From: Chloroflexota bacterium
Lineage (GTDB): Bacteria > Chloroflexota > Dehalococcoidia > Dehalococcoidales > Fen-1064
Assembly (NCBI GenBank): GCA_026389745.1
Contig: JAPLHG010000037.1
Span: 11,732 to 49,721 of the forward strand
Direction: 5' to 3'
DNA length: 37,990 nt
The notes under the pieces: generated by a model
Databases searched by the model: none
Told to the model about the DNA's origin: nothing
Seen by the model: only the letters and a program-made list of their open reading frames with translations
Translations under genes and position numbers: made by a program
Shown: piece after piece, positions 23,217 through 32,216 of the stretch
Layout of the letters: each line of letters starts with the position of its first letter
Position numbering within the stretch: position 1 is the first letter of the stretch

Positions 23217-24586
23217 ATCAGACTTTGTTCCTGACTGGCGATATTCTCGAATCTATAATATTTCGGAGTGAAGTGAATGCTGACTTCGCCGGTGGGGCCA
23301 TTGCGGTGTTTGGCGATGTGAATATTGGCAATGCCTTCAGGATATTCTCTATCAGGATATTGTGCTTCCCATTTCTCTCTGGTGGGGTAGTAGTAATCCT
23401 GTCGGTAGATGAATATGACCACATCGGCATCTTGCTCAATGCTGCCGCTGTCCCTCAGGTCCGAAAGCAGAGGCTGACGGTCCTGCCTGGTTTCGGCGGC
23501 ACGACTCAATTGTGAGACGGCGATGACCGGCACTTGCAAATCACGCGCTAGAGCCTTCAGGTTGCGGGTAATATAACTGATTTCCTGCACGCGGTTATCC
23601 ATCCTGGTATCAGCGTCAATCAATCCCAGATGGTCAATAATGATGAGATTGACATTCTGTTCGTAGAGAAGGCGGCGTGCTTTACTACGTATTTCGGAGA
23701 TGCGCAGTTTTGGAGAATCGTCGATATAAATTTTTGTCTCTGAGAGAGTCCCGATGGCGTTCAGAATTTTTCTTTCATCCATTTCCGAATGCATACCGAG
23801 CCTGACCTGAGATGAAAAGACATTGGCTTCGCTGGAGATGAGTCTCGTGACCAGTTCCTCTCCAGACATTTCCAGACTGAAGATTGCCACGCAGGCGTTC
23901 TGTTCGATAGATGCATTGCGGGCGATATTGAGGGCGAAGGAGGTTTTGCCCATACCGGGACGGCCAGCAACAATTACCAGGTCGGAACGCTGAAAACCGC
24001 CGGTGATGTTATCTATAGCATTAAAACCTGACATCACTTTGGGAAGGGGGCCTATGTGACCATCCTCCGTGCCGGGATGTGGCTCAAAATATAAGTCCAA
24101 CACCTGACGGACATGCAGGAAATCACGCGTGCCTCTGGTCTGGCTCAGTCTTAGAAGGATGTCTTCTGCCTTGCTGATACTGCCACGCGGGTCAGGGTCT
24201 GCCTGGTAACCGATGGTGCTGATTTGCTGACCAGCGCTAATGAGATGACGGCTAATTGAGAGACGGTAAACAATCTGAGCGTATTCTTGAATATCTAGTG
24301 GTGTCGGAACGACAGAGATTAGATGTGACAGGTAGGCAACCCCGCCGCATTGCTCCAGTTTGCCCTGACGGTCTAATTCCTGAGCGACTGTTATCTGGTT
24401 GATTGATTCACTGCGTAGATAGAGGTTTAAACAGGCTTCATAGAGCCACTGGTGTGGCTCGTGGTAGAAATCAGCTTTCTGGAGGAAGGTGGCAATCTCG
24501 TATATTGCTGCCCCGTCAATCAGGAGTGAGCCAACGACTGCTTCCTCAGCAGAAATATCATGTGGTGGGAGTTTATCGTTATACAC
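23213..24586 (-). CDS. dnaB: Replicative DNA helicase
   Basis: A hexameric 5'-to-3' helicase of the replisome. The 457 aa are normal. It has an N-terminal DnaB domain (about 8-110: PPHDISAEEAVVGSLLIDGAAI), a linker, and a RecA-like motor with Walker A GRPGMGKT (208-215), Walker B IIIDHLGLI, DLRDSGSIEQDADVVIFIYR, and the C-terminal IHIAKHRNGPTGEV. No intein is present. rplI lies just upstream and dnaD-like just downstream, the rplI-dnaB order of many genomes. Confidence 0.97.
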   Translation of the reverse strand: MYNDKLPPHDISAEEAVVGSLLIDGAAIYEIATFLQKADFYHEPHQWLYEACLNLYLRSESINQITVAQELDRQGKLEQCGGVAYLSHLISVVPTPLDIQEYAQIVYRLSISRHLISAGQQISTIGYQADPDPRGSISKAEDILLRLSQTRGTRDFLHVRQVLDLYFEPHPGTEDGHIGPLPKVMSGFNAIDNITGGFQRSDLVIVAGRPGMGKTSFALNIARNASIEQNACVAIFSLEMSGEELVTRLISSEANVFSSQVRLGMHSEMDERKILNAIGTLSETKIYIDDSPKLRISEIRSKARRLLYEQNVNLIIIDHLGLIDADTRMDNRVQEISYITRNLKALARDLQVPVIAVSQLSRAAETRQDRQPLLSDLRDSGSIEQDADVVIFIYRQDYYYPTREKWEAQYPDREYPEGIANIHIAKHRNGPTGEVSIHFTPKYYRFENIASQEQSLI

Positions 24587-24633
24587 GATTTTTGCTCCTA
24601 ATAATAGAGCCGCTGGTTGCTCAATAAAAACAA

Positions 24634-25092
24634 TTAAGCGGTCTGTTCCTCAGCGACTACTGTTACCTTGATTTTAGTGGCGATGTCTTTACCAAGTTTG
24701 ATGGGCACTTCGTAACTGCCAGTCTGCCTGATTGGCCCGGTCAATTCAATCTTTCTCTTGTCAACCACAGCACCGAGGGTACTTTCCAAACTGGCAGTGA
24801 TGTCAGCCGAAGTGATGCTACCATAGAGATGCTCTTGTTGTCCAACCCGGGCTTTGATGATAATCTCTTTGCCTTCCAGTTCAGCGGCTAAGGCTTTCAT
24901 TTCAATCTCGGTCTTGGCGGCAATACGTGCCCTTGCTTTAATCTGCGCCTCTACGGCTTTTATATCTTGTGGTCTAGCAGGCATGGCTAGTTTGTGTGGT
25001 ATCAGAAAGTTTTTGCCGTAGCCATCGGCAACCTCTTTGATTTGGCCTGCTTTACCAACATTGGATACGTCTTCCAGGAAAATAACCTTCAT
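24634..25092 (-). CDS. rplI: 50S ribosomal protein L9
   Basis: This protein binds 23S rRNA domain V. The 152 aa match the family. The N-domain MKVIFLEDVSNVGKAGQIKEVADGYGKNFLIPHKLA is diagnostic, followed by the long connecting helix and a C-domain beginning at about 80 with GSITSADI. The ATG has GAAGGAG upstream. It is the first gene of the rplI-dnaB-dnaD-loader run. A perfect TATAAT on this strand (25116-25111) lies close to the start, too near the ribosome site to be a clean promoter. Confidence 0.97.
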   Translation of the reverse strand: MKVIFLEDVSNVGKAGQIKEVADGYGKNFLIPHKLAMPARPQDIKAVEAQIKARARIAAKTEIEMKALAAELEGKEIIIKARVGQQEHLYGSITSADITASLESTLGAVVDKRKIELTGPIRQTGSYEVPIKLGKDIATKIKVTVVAEEQTA

Positions 25093-25143
25093 GATTTCTC
25101 CTTCCCAGTAATTATACTTTACCCGTCAATGAAGTGAAATACA

Positions 25144-26073
25144 CTACCCCGCACCCTCGGTTAAATATTTCTGGGCATAAATGGCGGCGGTAGCACCGTC
25201 ACCGGCGGCGGTGATTGCCTGACCGGCAGAATTATGGCGTATATCGCCGGCGGCTAAAATACCCGGTACCGGCGTTTCCATGTTTTCGTTGGTAATGATA
25301 CGAGCGAATTCATCTAGAGGTAGGATTTGCTTTACATAATCTGTGTCCGGCTGTGACCCGATAGATATGAAAACCCCGCTTACCTCCAGAATTGAACTCT
25401 TGCCAGTCTCTACGTTTGAGAGCTTGATTCTCTGTACCATATCCGTACCTTCGATTGCTGAAATGGTGGTATTCCAGAGGAAGTCTATTTTCGGTTCAGA
25501 AAAGGCTTTCTCCTGAAGAATACGAGTGGCACGGAGTTGACGACGTCGATGTATGACTGTGACTCTGGAGGCGAATTTCACAAGGTGCAGTGCCTCAGTG
25601 ACAGCGGTATCGCCTCCACCGACCACTGCCACTGGTTGATTGTGGAAAAAGGCACCATCACAGACGGCACAGTAAGACACTCCCTTACCAATCAGTTTAT
25701 CTTCTCCTGGAACGCCCAGCCTATTACGTTTTGCTCCACCAGCCAGAATTATCGTCTTGCCGGTGAAATCGCCATCGGTAGTTTTAACGATTTTCAGGGC
25801 TCCTTGAATCTTCAGTCCGGTGGCTTCGGCGAAAATGGTTTTTAGACCGTATTTGGTCGCCTGTGCTTGCATACGCTCGCCGAGTTCCAGCCCGCTGATT
25901 CCTTGATGGAAGCCGGGGAAATTTTCCACATGTTCGGCATAGGTTATCTGCCCACCAAAGAGCCCTTTTTCAATCAGGAGGCTATTGAGTCCTGCCCTGG
26001 AAGTATAGAGCCCGGTAGTCAGTCCGGCAGGTCCGCCTCCGATAATGATGACCTCGTAAACATTTTCGCTCAA
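25144..26073 (-). CDS. trxB: Thioredoxin reductase (NADPH, FAD)
   Basis: It reduces thioredoxin, using FAD and NADPH. The 309-aa length fits the low-molecular-weight type. Seen: the FAD motif IIIGGGPAGLTTGLYTSRAG (8-27), the redox pair Cys135-Ala-Val-Cys138 in SYCAVCDGAFF, the NADPH motif GGGDTA (152-157), HRRRQLRA (175-182), and the FAD C-terminal AAGDIRHNSAGQAITAAGDGATAA. It is preceded by plsX and followed by rplI on the same strand with short gaps. No thioredoxin gene is visible in this window. Confidence 0.95.
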   Translation of the reverse strand: MSENVYEVIIIGGGPAGLTTGLYTSRAGLNSLLIEKGLFGGQITYAEHVENFPGFHQGISGLELGERMQAQATKYGLKTIFAEATGLKIQGALKIVKTTDGDFTGKTIILAGGAKRNRLGVPGEDKLIGKGVSYCAVCDGAFFHNQPVAVVGGGDTAVTEALHLVKFASRVTVIHRRRQLRATRILQEKAFSEPKIDFLWNTTISAIEGTDMVQRIKLSNVETGKSSILEVSGVFISIGSQPDTDYVKQILPLDEFARIITNENMETPVPGILAAGDIRHNSAGQAITAAGDGATAAIYAQKYLTEGAG

Positions 26074-26101
26074 TGGTTTTGTACCCCGGTTTCTGTTGAC
26101 T

Positions 26102-27139
26102 TTATGTGCTCTGTTCGTCGTTTGTTTCTGTCATTGGCGGGTCGGGTTCAATAAATTTGTATTGCTGGATGATTTGGCAGACATTGCGGTCCACGCTTTG
26201 CTTAGCCATACCAATGGCATTTCTAATTGCTTTTGCCTGACTGCGCCCGTGAGAAATGATGACGTTCCCGTTTAATCCTAATAGACAAGCGCCTCCGGAC
26301 TCCCGGTAGTCAATCCTTTTAACCATGGCCCCAAACCCGACGTCAAATTGCATATCGCGTGATTCCTTGCGGGAGGCATTAGAATGTTCCTGACTCACAT
26401 TTTTCAATTTCAGGAAGGCTTCCCCTACTCCTTCCAATGTCTTCAGGACGATGTTACCGGTGAACCCGTCGGTAACCACGACGTCTGCCATTCCTTTGGG
26501 AAGACTCTGCCCTTCAATATTGCCGATAAAATTCAAATCTGAAGCTTTTAATAGTTGGTAGACTTCTCGGGCAAGCTGGTTGCCCTTCTTCTCCTCCTCA
26601 CCATTATTGAGCAAGGCAATGCGGGGTGAGGGGACACCGAAAACCTCCCTGACATAAATATTCCCCATTTGAGCAAATTGAAGCAGATGCTTGGGGCGGC
26701 AATTTGGGTTAGCCCCGCAATCTAGTAGAAGGAAAGGGCTGGCGATATTTATGGTGATAATGCTTCCGATTGCCGGGCGTTCAATGCCTTCCACTCTGCC
26801 CAGCATAGTAAATGCGGCGTACATTACTGCCCCGGTACTGCCGGCGGAAACGAAGGCAGACGCTTGGTCTCTTTTGACTAAGTCGATACCCACAACGATT
26901 GATGATTTTTGTTTTTTAATCACCGCTTCAATCGGAGATTCTTCATCGCCAATAACCTCGCTGGCGTCAACGATATTAATATCCAGTTTTTTCATATAAC
27001 GACTAGCCTGGACGTGGAGAATATCCTTTTTGCCTACCAGGGCAATCCCTATTTTATAATCCTGTGCCGCTTTCACGGCTCCTTTAACTATTTCGTGGGG
27101 GGAATATTCCCCACCTGAAGCATCAACTGCAATTATCAT
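26102..27139 (-). CDS. plsX: Phosphate acyltransferase PlsX
   Basis: It converts acyl-ACP to acyl-phosphate for phospholipid synthesis. The 345 aa are normal. Diagnostic segments: IAVDASGGEYSPHEIVKGAV at the N terminus, VSAGSTGAVMYAAFTMLGR, ALLNNGEEEKKGNQLAREVYQLL, FIGNIEGQSLPKGMADVVVTDGFTGNIVLKTLEG and ACLLGLNGNVIISHGRSQAKAIRNAI. It is thought to act with PlsY, which is not in this window. It shares the minus-strand run with trxB (28-nt gap) and the M20 gene (52 nt). Confidence 0.96.
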   Translation of the reverse strand: MIIAVDASGGEYSPHEIVKGAVKAAQDYKIGIALVGKKDILHVQASRYMKKLDINIVDASEVIGDEESPIEAVIKKQKSSIVVGIDLVKRDQASAFVSAGSTGAVMYAAFTMLGRVEGIERPAIGSIITINIASPFLLLDCGANPNCRPKHLLQFAQMGNIYVREVFGVPSPRIALLNNGEEEKKGNQLAREVYQLLKASDLNFIGNIEGQSLPKGMADVVVTDGFTGNIVLKTLEGVGEAFLKLKNVSQEHSNASRKESRDMQFDVGFGAMVKRIDYRESGGACLLGLNGNVIISHGRSQAKAIRNAIGMAKQSVDRNVCQIIQQYKFIEPDPPMTETNDEQST

Positions 27140-27191
27140 TTGTTCTCCTGTGATACCGGAATGGGGTGGAGTTTCCGGAATGTCCGGTCTG

Positions 27192-28400
27192 TCATTTTAA
27201 TTGTTTAAATTCATCTCTAACTTTACGCAGAGTCTCCGGATTGGAAAGTAAGTCAACGACAATCATTGCGATAGCCTTGGCGGCATCGCACATGCCATTG
27301 ATACCATCATCCGAGGCGGCGGCAGTGGCAAACTCCGGAGAATGGACTGAGACGCTTTTGGGAGCAATAGCCAGAGCGGGATGTATTGCTGGCACCAATT
27401 GGCTGACATTACCCATATCCGTACTGCCTGTGTCTAAGGGTATCGTCGATTGAGGAAACTTCACCTCTCTTCCAATAATGCGCATATTATCAACATAAAG
27501 TTGAGCCAGGGTCATATTGTTACACATACTGGCATAACGCAAATTATCCGGCGTATATTCAAAACGGGCGCCGGTGGCGGTAGCGGCACCGATGAAGCAG
27601 TTTAAGACTTTCTGTATTAGTTCGTCAAGATAGGCATCGTCGGCGGCGCGAACATAGAATTCGGCGGCACTGTGGGCTGGCACAATATTAGCGGCTTGGC
27701 CACCGTCGGTGATGATGCCGTGGATGCGGGCGGTACTCTTGATGTGCTGCCGCAGGGCATTGATGTTGTTGAATGATAGAATCATCGCATCAAGAGCATT
27801 AATGCCGTCACTCGGATTAGCGGAAGCATGAGCTGATTTGCCGAAGAATTCTACTTTCATATGCTGGCAGGAAAGAGCCATAGAGGTGGCAATATCAACT
27901 GTGTCAGGATGTACCATCATCGCCGCATCGAGGTCGGAAAAGGCGCCTTTGTGTGCCATAACTATCTTCCCTCCGTATCCCTCTTCAGCTGGTGTTCCGA
28001 TGACCAGAATCCTACCACCGGATTGGTCAACGGTTTGTTTTGAGGCTATTGCCGCCCCGATAGCGATTGTACAGATGAGGTTATGCCCGCAAGCATGCCC
28101 AATGCCGGGCAGGGCATCGTATTCAGCCAGCAGGGCAATGGCGGGTTTACCCTTGCCGTAACTGGCTCGGAAGGCAGTGGGTAGGTCACAGATACCGCGC
28201 TCCACAGCAAAGTCTTTTTCTGTAAGGTACTGAGCCAGCCAGCTGCTTGCCTTGAATTCCTGAAGTCCGAGTTCGGGATTGGCGTGAATCTTCAAGGCAA
28301 GCTCTTTTAACTGCGGTTGGGCAGAGTCAATTTGGTCGACAACGGATTGTTTTATGACGGCGATGTTATTCATGTTTCTTAAATACACAATAACCCTCAT
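27192..28400 (-). CDS. M20-family amidohydrolase (AbgB-like)
   Basis: A 402-aa metallo-amidohydrolase of the M20D group that cleaves N-acyl or dipeptide bonds. The metal-site segments are ALLAEYDALPGIGHACGHNL (Asp95; Cys104 and His106), GTPAEEGYGGK (Glu139/Glu140) and HPDTVDIATSMALSCQHMKVEFFGKSAHAS; the dimerisation domain lies in the middle and the last ligand His in SVHSPEF. The sequence most resembles p-aminobenzoyl-glutamate hydrolase subunit B and YxeP-type enzymes; the true substrate is unknown. Two possible starts exist, ATG 28400 and ATG 28373, neither with a clear ribosome site. A palindrome overlapping a TATAAT lies upstream. Confidence 0.88.
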   Translation of the reverse strand: MRVIVYLRNMNNIAVIKQSVVDQIDSAQPQLKELALKIHANPELGLQEFKASSWLAQYLTEKDFAVERGICDLPTAFRASYGKGKPAIALLAEYDALPGIGHACGHNLICTIAIGAAIASKQTVDQSGGRILVIGTPAEEGYGGKIVMAHKGAFSDLDAAMMVHPDTVDIATSMALSCQHMKVEFFGKSAHASANPSDGINALDAMILSFNNINALRQHIKSTARIHGIITDGGQAANIVPAHSAAEFYVRAADDAYLDELIQKVLNCFIGAATATGARFEYTPDNLRYASMCNNMTLAQLYVDNMRIIGREVKFPQSTIPLDTGSTDMGNVSQLVPAIHPALAIAPKSVSVHSPEFATAAASDDGINGMCDAAKAIAMIVVDLLSNPETLRKVRDEFKQLK

Positions 28401-28445
28401 AATGATACTTTGTAAAATTTGGAATAAAGAGAACTAAATGCGGGT

Positions 28446-28461
28446 AGCTATTATTATAGCT
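28446..28461. promoter_or_regulatory. Palindrome overlapping a minus-strand -10 box before the M20 gene
   Basis: AGCTAT (28446-28451) and ATAGCT (28456-28461) flank TATT. On the minus strand TATAAT (28458-28453) sits inside the palindrome, in position to drive the M20-plsX-trxB run. No good -35 is seen at 17 nt. An operator over the -10 is possible. Confidence 0.35.
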
Positions 28462-28530
28462 CAGTGATGGTGTGATTTCTAGGGTTATGGGAGATAGTGG
28501 TCTATTGGAGCTATTGACTCATACAAAAAC

Positions 28531-28559
28531 TTGCCTATTTATTTGAAATATGCTATACT
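28531..28559 (+). promoter_or_regulatory. Promoter for the nusA operon
   Basis: TTGCCT (28531-28536), a 17-nt spacer, TATACT (28554-28559), with TGC before the -10 as an extended element. Transcription should begin near 28566, a few bases before the terminator-like hairpin. It is the best promoter of the window. Confidence 0.65.
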
Positions 28560-28571
28560 GCTAGGTTGTTG

Positions 28572-28597
28572 AAGTGGGTGAAATTCCCACTTTTTTT
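28572..28597 (+). terminator. Terminator-like hairpin (attenuator candidate) at the start of the nusA transcript
   Basis: AAGTGGG (28572-28578) pairs with CCCACTT (28586-28592) over a 7-nt loop, followed by T7 (28591-28597). This is an intrinsic-terminator form. It begins about six nt after the predicted transcription start and 40 nt before nusA. Since NusA stimulates hairpin-dependent termination, it could be an autoregulatory attenuator. It might instead end an upstream transcript, but no + strand gene precedes it within 8 kb. Confidence 0.65.
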
Positions 28598-28636
28598 CTT
28601 GGATGAGAAAAAAATATTATGGAGGCTTAACCTGAG

Positions 28637-30070
28637 ATGAAGAGCGAGTTCTTGCTCGCTATCACCCAGTTATCGGCTGAGAAAAACCTGCCTAAAGAGG
28701 TGGTAATCTCAGCCGTGGAGTCGGCATTGGTGTCGGCTTACCGCAAGGATAGCTTTACCCCAAACCAGAATATTGATGTCAAGATAAACCGCAATACGGG
28801 CAGGGTTGAGGTATGGGTGGAAAAAGTCGTTGTTGCAAAACCTGCAGATACACGACAGGAAATATCATTGATAGAAGCCCATCGTATAAAGGCAGATGCA
28901 CAGCTTGACGAAGCTATCATGGTGGAGTCAACACCCCAGAATGCCGGCCGTATCGCCGCACAAACTGCCAAACAGGTGATTCTCCAGCGTCTTCATGAAG
29001 CGGAGCACAGTGCTATTTTTGAGGAGTATGCTGGGAAGGCAGGTGATATTGTTAGCGGTGTTATCCAGCGGCTTGAACCGAGGCAGGTGCTGATTGACCT
29101 CGGCAGGGTAGAGGCAGTGTTGCCATCAAATGAGCAGATGCCCAATGAGCGGTATAGAGTGGGACAGAGACTAAAGGTTTATATGGTGGAGATTACTAAA
29201 ACCCCCCGTGGTCCCAGAGTGATAGTGTCTCGCTCTCATCCTGATTTATTGAAGCGTCTTTTTGAATTGGAAGTTCCGGAGGTTTCCAATGGAACAGTAG
29301 AGGTAAAGGCAGTTGCGCGCGAAGCCGGCTACCGGAGTAAAGTAGCCGTTGCCGCACGCCAATCGGGTATTGACCCGATTGGTTGTTGTGTCGGGTTGCG
29401 CGGTATTCGTATCCAAAATATTGTCAGTGAACTGAGTGGTGAAAAGATAGATGTTGTGCTTTGGAACCCCGACCCATCTGTTTTCATTGCCAGTGCTCTT
29501 AGTCCGGCACAGATAGTGGCTGTGGAACTCAACAGAGCCGAAGGGTACGCAACAGTTATTGTCCCTGATAGACAGCTCTCGTTGGCAATTGGAAAGGAAG
29601 GGCAGAATGCCCGTCTGGCGGCGAAACTGTCTAATTGGCGAATTGATATCAAACCTGCCTCTGTTTATGAGCCGGAGAAGGCGGCTCAACCAGCGTCAGA
29701 AATTGAGGGAGTGAGAGAAGAAGTTAAGGGTAAGAAGGGGCTACTGGTTGAGCGTGAGCTCATGGGGGCGCTAGTTGGTCAGGAAGTGCCGGTGGTTCCA
29801 GAGGAAGAAGCTGAAGAAGGGAAGGCTGAGCCGGGATCAGAAGAGGCTGTTGTTGGCCAACCGGTTAGTTTTGAGCCTCAAGTAGCGCCAACCAAGACAG
29901 AATTGAGGTTTGCTGAGGACATTTTAGGTCCTAAAACTAGCCAGCCTGACGGTAAAGCGAAGAAGAAAAAGAAGAGTCAGGGGAAGGTGAAGGCGAAGGA
30001 AGAAGAGGCGGTTAGAGGAAGAAAGACTCATCGGCAGGAGTTTGTTGTTGAAGACGAAGAAGAGTATTGA
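28637..30070 (+). CDS. nusA: Transcription termination/antitermination factor NusA
   Basis: NusA binds RNA polymerase and RNA to modulate pausing, termination and antitermination. The 477 aa comprise the N-terminal domain (1-125, FLLAITQLSAEKNLPKEVVISAVESALVSAYRK), an S1 domain (about 131-195, GDIVSGVIQRLEPRQVLIDLGRVEAVLP), two KH domains (about 200-345, DPIGCCVGLRGIRIQNIVSEL and IGKEGQNARLAAKLSNWRIDI) and a C-terminal tail of about 130 residues rich in Glu and Lys, ending KKKKKSQGKVKAKEEEA...EDEEEY. The tail replaces the AR repeats of E. coli NusA. GGAGG sits 11 bases before the ATG. It is usually preceded by rimP, which is absent. The next gene overlaps its end. Confidence 0.95.
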   Translation: MKSEFLLAITQLSAEKNLPKEVVISAVESALVSAYRKDSFTPNQNIDVKINRNTGRVEVWVEKVVVAKPADTRQEISLIEAHRIKADAQLDEAIMVESTPQNAGRIAAQTAKQVILQRLHEAEHSAIFEEYAGKAGDIVSGVIQRLEPRQVLIDLGRVEAVLPSNEQMPNERYRVGQRLKVYMVEITKTPRGPRVIVSRSHPDLLKRLFELEVPEVSNGTVEVKAVAREAGYRSKVAVAARQSGIDPIGCCVGLRGIRIQNIVSELSGEKIDVVLWNPDPSVFIASALSPAQIVAVELNRAEGYATVIVPDRQLSLAIGKEGQNARLAAKLSNWRIDIKPASVYEPEKAAQPASEIEGVREEVKGKKGLLVERELMGALVGQEVPVVPEEEAEEGKAEPGSEEAVVGQPVSFEPQVAPTKTELRFAEDILGPKTSQPDGKAKKKKKSQGKVKAKEEEAVRGRKTHRQEFVVEDEEEY

Positions 30071-30347
30071 TGTCAATGCGGACTCTGTCAAACGTTTGCC
30101 GCAGCGTACCTGTGTTGCTTGCCGGCAGGTGAAAGCAAAGCGAGACCTCGTTCGTATTGTTAAAACAATTGATGAGGGTGTGTTGGTGGATGTCGCCGGT
30201 AAGAAGCTGGGACGTGGTTCTTACTTGTGCAAGGTGAAGGAATGCTGGGAGAACGGTCTGAAGGGTGGCCGTTTGGAATATATAATGCGTACAACACTGA
30301 CTCAGCAAGACCGACAAAGATTGGAAGAATATGCAGAGAGGCTATAG
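30048..30347 (+). CDS. YlxR/RNase P-modulating RNA-binding protein (DUF448)
   Basis: A protein of about 99 aa of the YlxR family (PF04296), with RTCVACRQVKAKRDLVRIV, then GRGSYLCKVKECWENGLK. Members bind RNA; YlxR (RnpM in Bacillus) affects RNase P, and the gene normally lies between nusA and infB. Three consecutive TTG codons (30042, 30045, 30048) open the frame. The AGGAG at 30036-30040 is spaced seven bases from the third, so I start at 30048; this overlaps nusA by 23 nt. The following infB begins 12 nt after the stop. The L7Ae-like ylxQ often present in this operon is missing. Confidence 0.9.
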   Translation: MKTKKSIDVNADSVKRLPQRTCVACRQVKAKRDLVRIVKTIDEGVLVDVAGKKLGRGSYLCKVKECWENGLKGGRLEYIMRTTLTQQDRQRLEEYAERL

Positions 30348-30359
30348 CGGGAGTATTTA

Positions 30360-32204
30360 GTGGTAGATTCGGAGAAGAAGGGTAACATTGCCAAAGTAAC
30401 TGATGAGAAGACTGGGAGCGAGGCTTCTGTCCAGAAGCCTAATATCATAGAATTTCCGCCAGCCCTCAGTGTGCGGCAGTTATCAGACCTTCTCAATATC
30501 AGCCCAGTTGAAGTCATAAAACGCTTAATGAGAAGCGGGATTATGGCGAATATCAATCAGGTTGTTGATTTTAAGACTGCCGCCACTGTGGCAACGGATT
30601 TTGGTTATGAAGCACGTCTCAAACATCGTCTTACGGGTAAAGGCGGCCGTGCCAATGAGACGAAAAAACAACAGCGTGCCCATCAAGTCGAGCAGACGAG
30701 CGGTTTAGTGCCACGACCACCGGTTGTGACCATTATGGGACATGTTGACCACGGCAAAACGAAATTGCTGGATGCTATTCGCAAGAGTAATGTTGTGGAT
30801 AGCGAAGCCGGCGGTATTACACAACATATAGGGGCTTATCAGGTAGAGGTCAATGGGCAGAAGATTACCTTTTTAGATACGCCGGGTCACGAGGCTTTCA
30901 CGGCAATGAGAGCTCGCGGCGCACAGGTTACGGACATCACTATTCTTGTAGTCGCTGCTGATGATGGTGTTATGCCACAGACTCTGGAAGCTATTGACCA
31001 TGCCCGTGCCGCTGGTGTGCCGATTGTGGTGGCAATCAATAAGATTGACAAAGTCGGTGCCAACCCCGACCGTGTCAAACAACAATTAGCGGAGGCAGGT
31101 TTGGTAGTCGAGGAGTGGGGTGGAGATACAGTATCTGTGCCTGTTTCTGCTAAGGAAAAGCGGGGTATCACCGATTTGCTGGAAAACCTGATGGTGGTGG
31201 CGGAGTTGGAAGAGTTAAAGGCCGACCCGTCCAAGCCAGCAGAAGGTACTGTCATTGAAGCGGAGATGGATAGAACTAAGGGAGCGCTGTTCACGGTGCT
31301 GGTCAGTTCGGGTACATTGAAAGAGGGGGATACAATTGTCGTGGGGGAGAACTGGGGCAGGGTGAAAGCGATGTTCAATGATGCCGGGAAGCGGGTCAAG
31401 AAAGCTACTCCTTCAACGCCTGTCGAGGTCCTTGGTTTGAGTAATGTGCCTCAGGTGGGTGATGTAATGACTGTAGTCGTTGATGAAAAAGCGGCACTGG
31501 CTGTTATAGAGAGGCGTCGACAAGAAGCAGAGAAAGAAGCCGCTATTTCCAGAACTGTGAGTCTTAGTAATGTCTATGACCAGATTAGCGCTGGTAAGGT
31601 TAAAGAACTGAGTATTATTCTGAAGGCTGATGTTCAGGGTAGTATTGAGCCAATCAAAACCTCACTGGAGAGACTATCATCGGACGAGGTTAAAGTCAGG
31701 GTTATCCATAGCAATACCGGTAATGTTAACGAAAGCGATGTGATGCTTGCGATTGCTTCCAAGGCGGTTATCATTGGTTTTAATACGGGTGCTGAGCCCG
31801 GTGCCAAGAGTTCAGCAGAACGTGAGGGAGTCAGTATTCGTTTCTACAATATCATCTACAATATGATTGATGATGTTAACAAAGCTCTGAAGGGTATGCT
31901 GGCGCCTATTTTTGTTGAGGTAATTGACGGACATGCTGAAGTGCGGGCAGTCTTCACTGTGGGCAAGAAGGAGAAAGTGGGGGGGGTTTTTGTTACTGAA
32001 GGTAAAGTGACCAAGAGTAGTTCTGCCAGGGTGCTAAGAGGTGGGCAGAAGATTCATGAGTCGACAGTCAGTAGTCTGCGACGTTTCAAAGAGGATGTCA
32101 GGGAGGCCACTACCGGGTATGAGTGCGGTGTGGCTGTGGCTGGCTTCAGCGATTTTCAAGTCGGTGATGTTCTGGAGTTCTTCAGAAATGAAAAATCTGG
32201 TTAA
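30360..32204 (+). CDS. infB: Translation initiation factor IF-2
   Basis: A GTPase that brings initiator tRNA to the ribosome. At 614 aa it is short: the N-terminal extension is only about 115 residues, and a single IF2-N helix (about 35-85, LSVRQLSDLLNISPVEVIKRLMRSGIMANINQVVDFKTA) precedes the G domain. G1 GHVDHGKT (127-134), G3 DTPGHEAF, G4 NKID, then domains II, III and IV, with the end VLEFFRN. The start is GTG, with CGGGAG six bases upstream. It sits in the conserved nusA-ylxR-infB-rbfA-truB order. Short IF2 forms are common outside enterics. Confidence 0.97.
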   Translation: MVDSEKKGNIAKVTDEKTGSEASVQKPNIIEFPPALSVRQLSDLLNISPVEVIKRLMRSGIMANINQVVDFKTAATVATDFGYEARLKHRLTGKGGRANETKKQQRAHQVEQTSGLVPRPPVVTIMGHVDHGKTKLLDAIRKSNVVDSEAGGITQHIGAYQVEVNGQKITFLDTPGHEAFTAMRARGAQVTDITILVVAADDGVMPQTLEAIDHARAAGVPIVVAINKIDKVGANPDRVKQQLAEAGLVVEEWGGDTVSVPVSAKEKRGITDLLENLMVVAELEELKADPSKPAEGTVIEAEMDRTKGALFTVLVSSGTLKEGDTIVVGENWGRVKAMFNDAGKRVKKATPSTPVEVLGLSNVPQVGDVMTVVVDEKAALAVIERRRQEAEKEAAISRTVSLSNVYDQISAGKVKELSIILKADVQGSIEPIKTSLERLSSDEVKVRVIHSNTGNVNESDVMLAIASKAVIIGFNTGAEPGAKSSAEREGVSIRFYNIIYNMIDDVNKALKGMLAPIFVEVIDGHAEVRAVFTVGKKEKVGGVFVTEGKVTKSSSARVLRGGQKIHESTVSSLRRFKEDVREATTGYECGVAVAGFSDFQVGDVLEFFRNEKSG

Positions 32205-32216
32205 AGGGATACCGGG

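Noticed and set aside
24930..25140. TATAAT on the minus strand before rplI (25116-25111) as a promoter
   Set aside because: Transcription would begin inside the ribosome-binding site and no -35 is well placed, so it is not listed as a feature.
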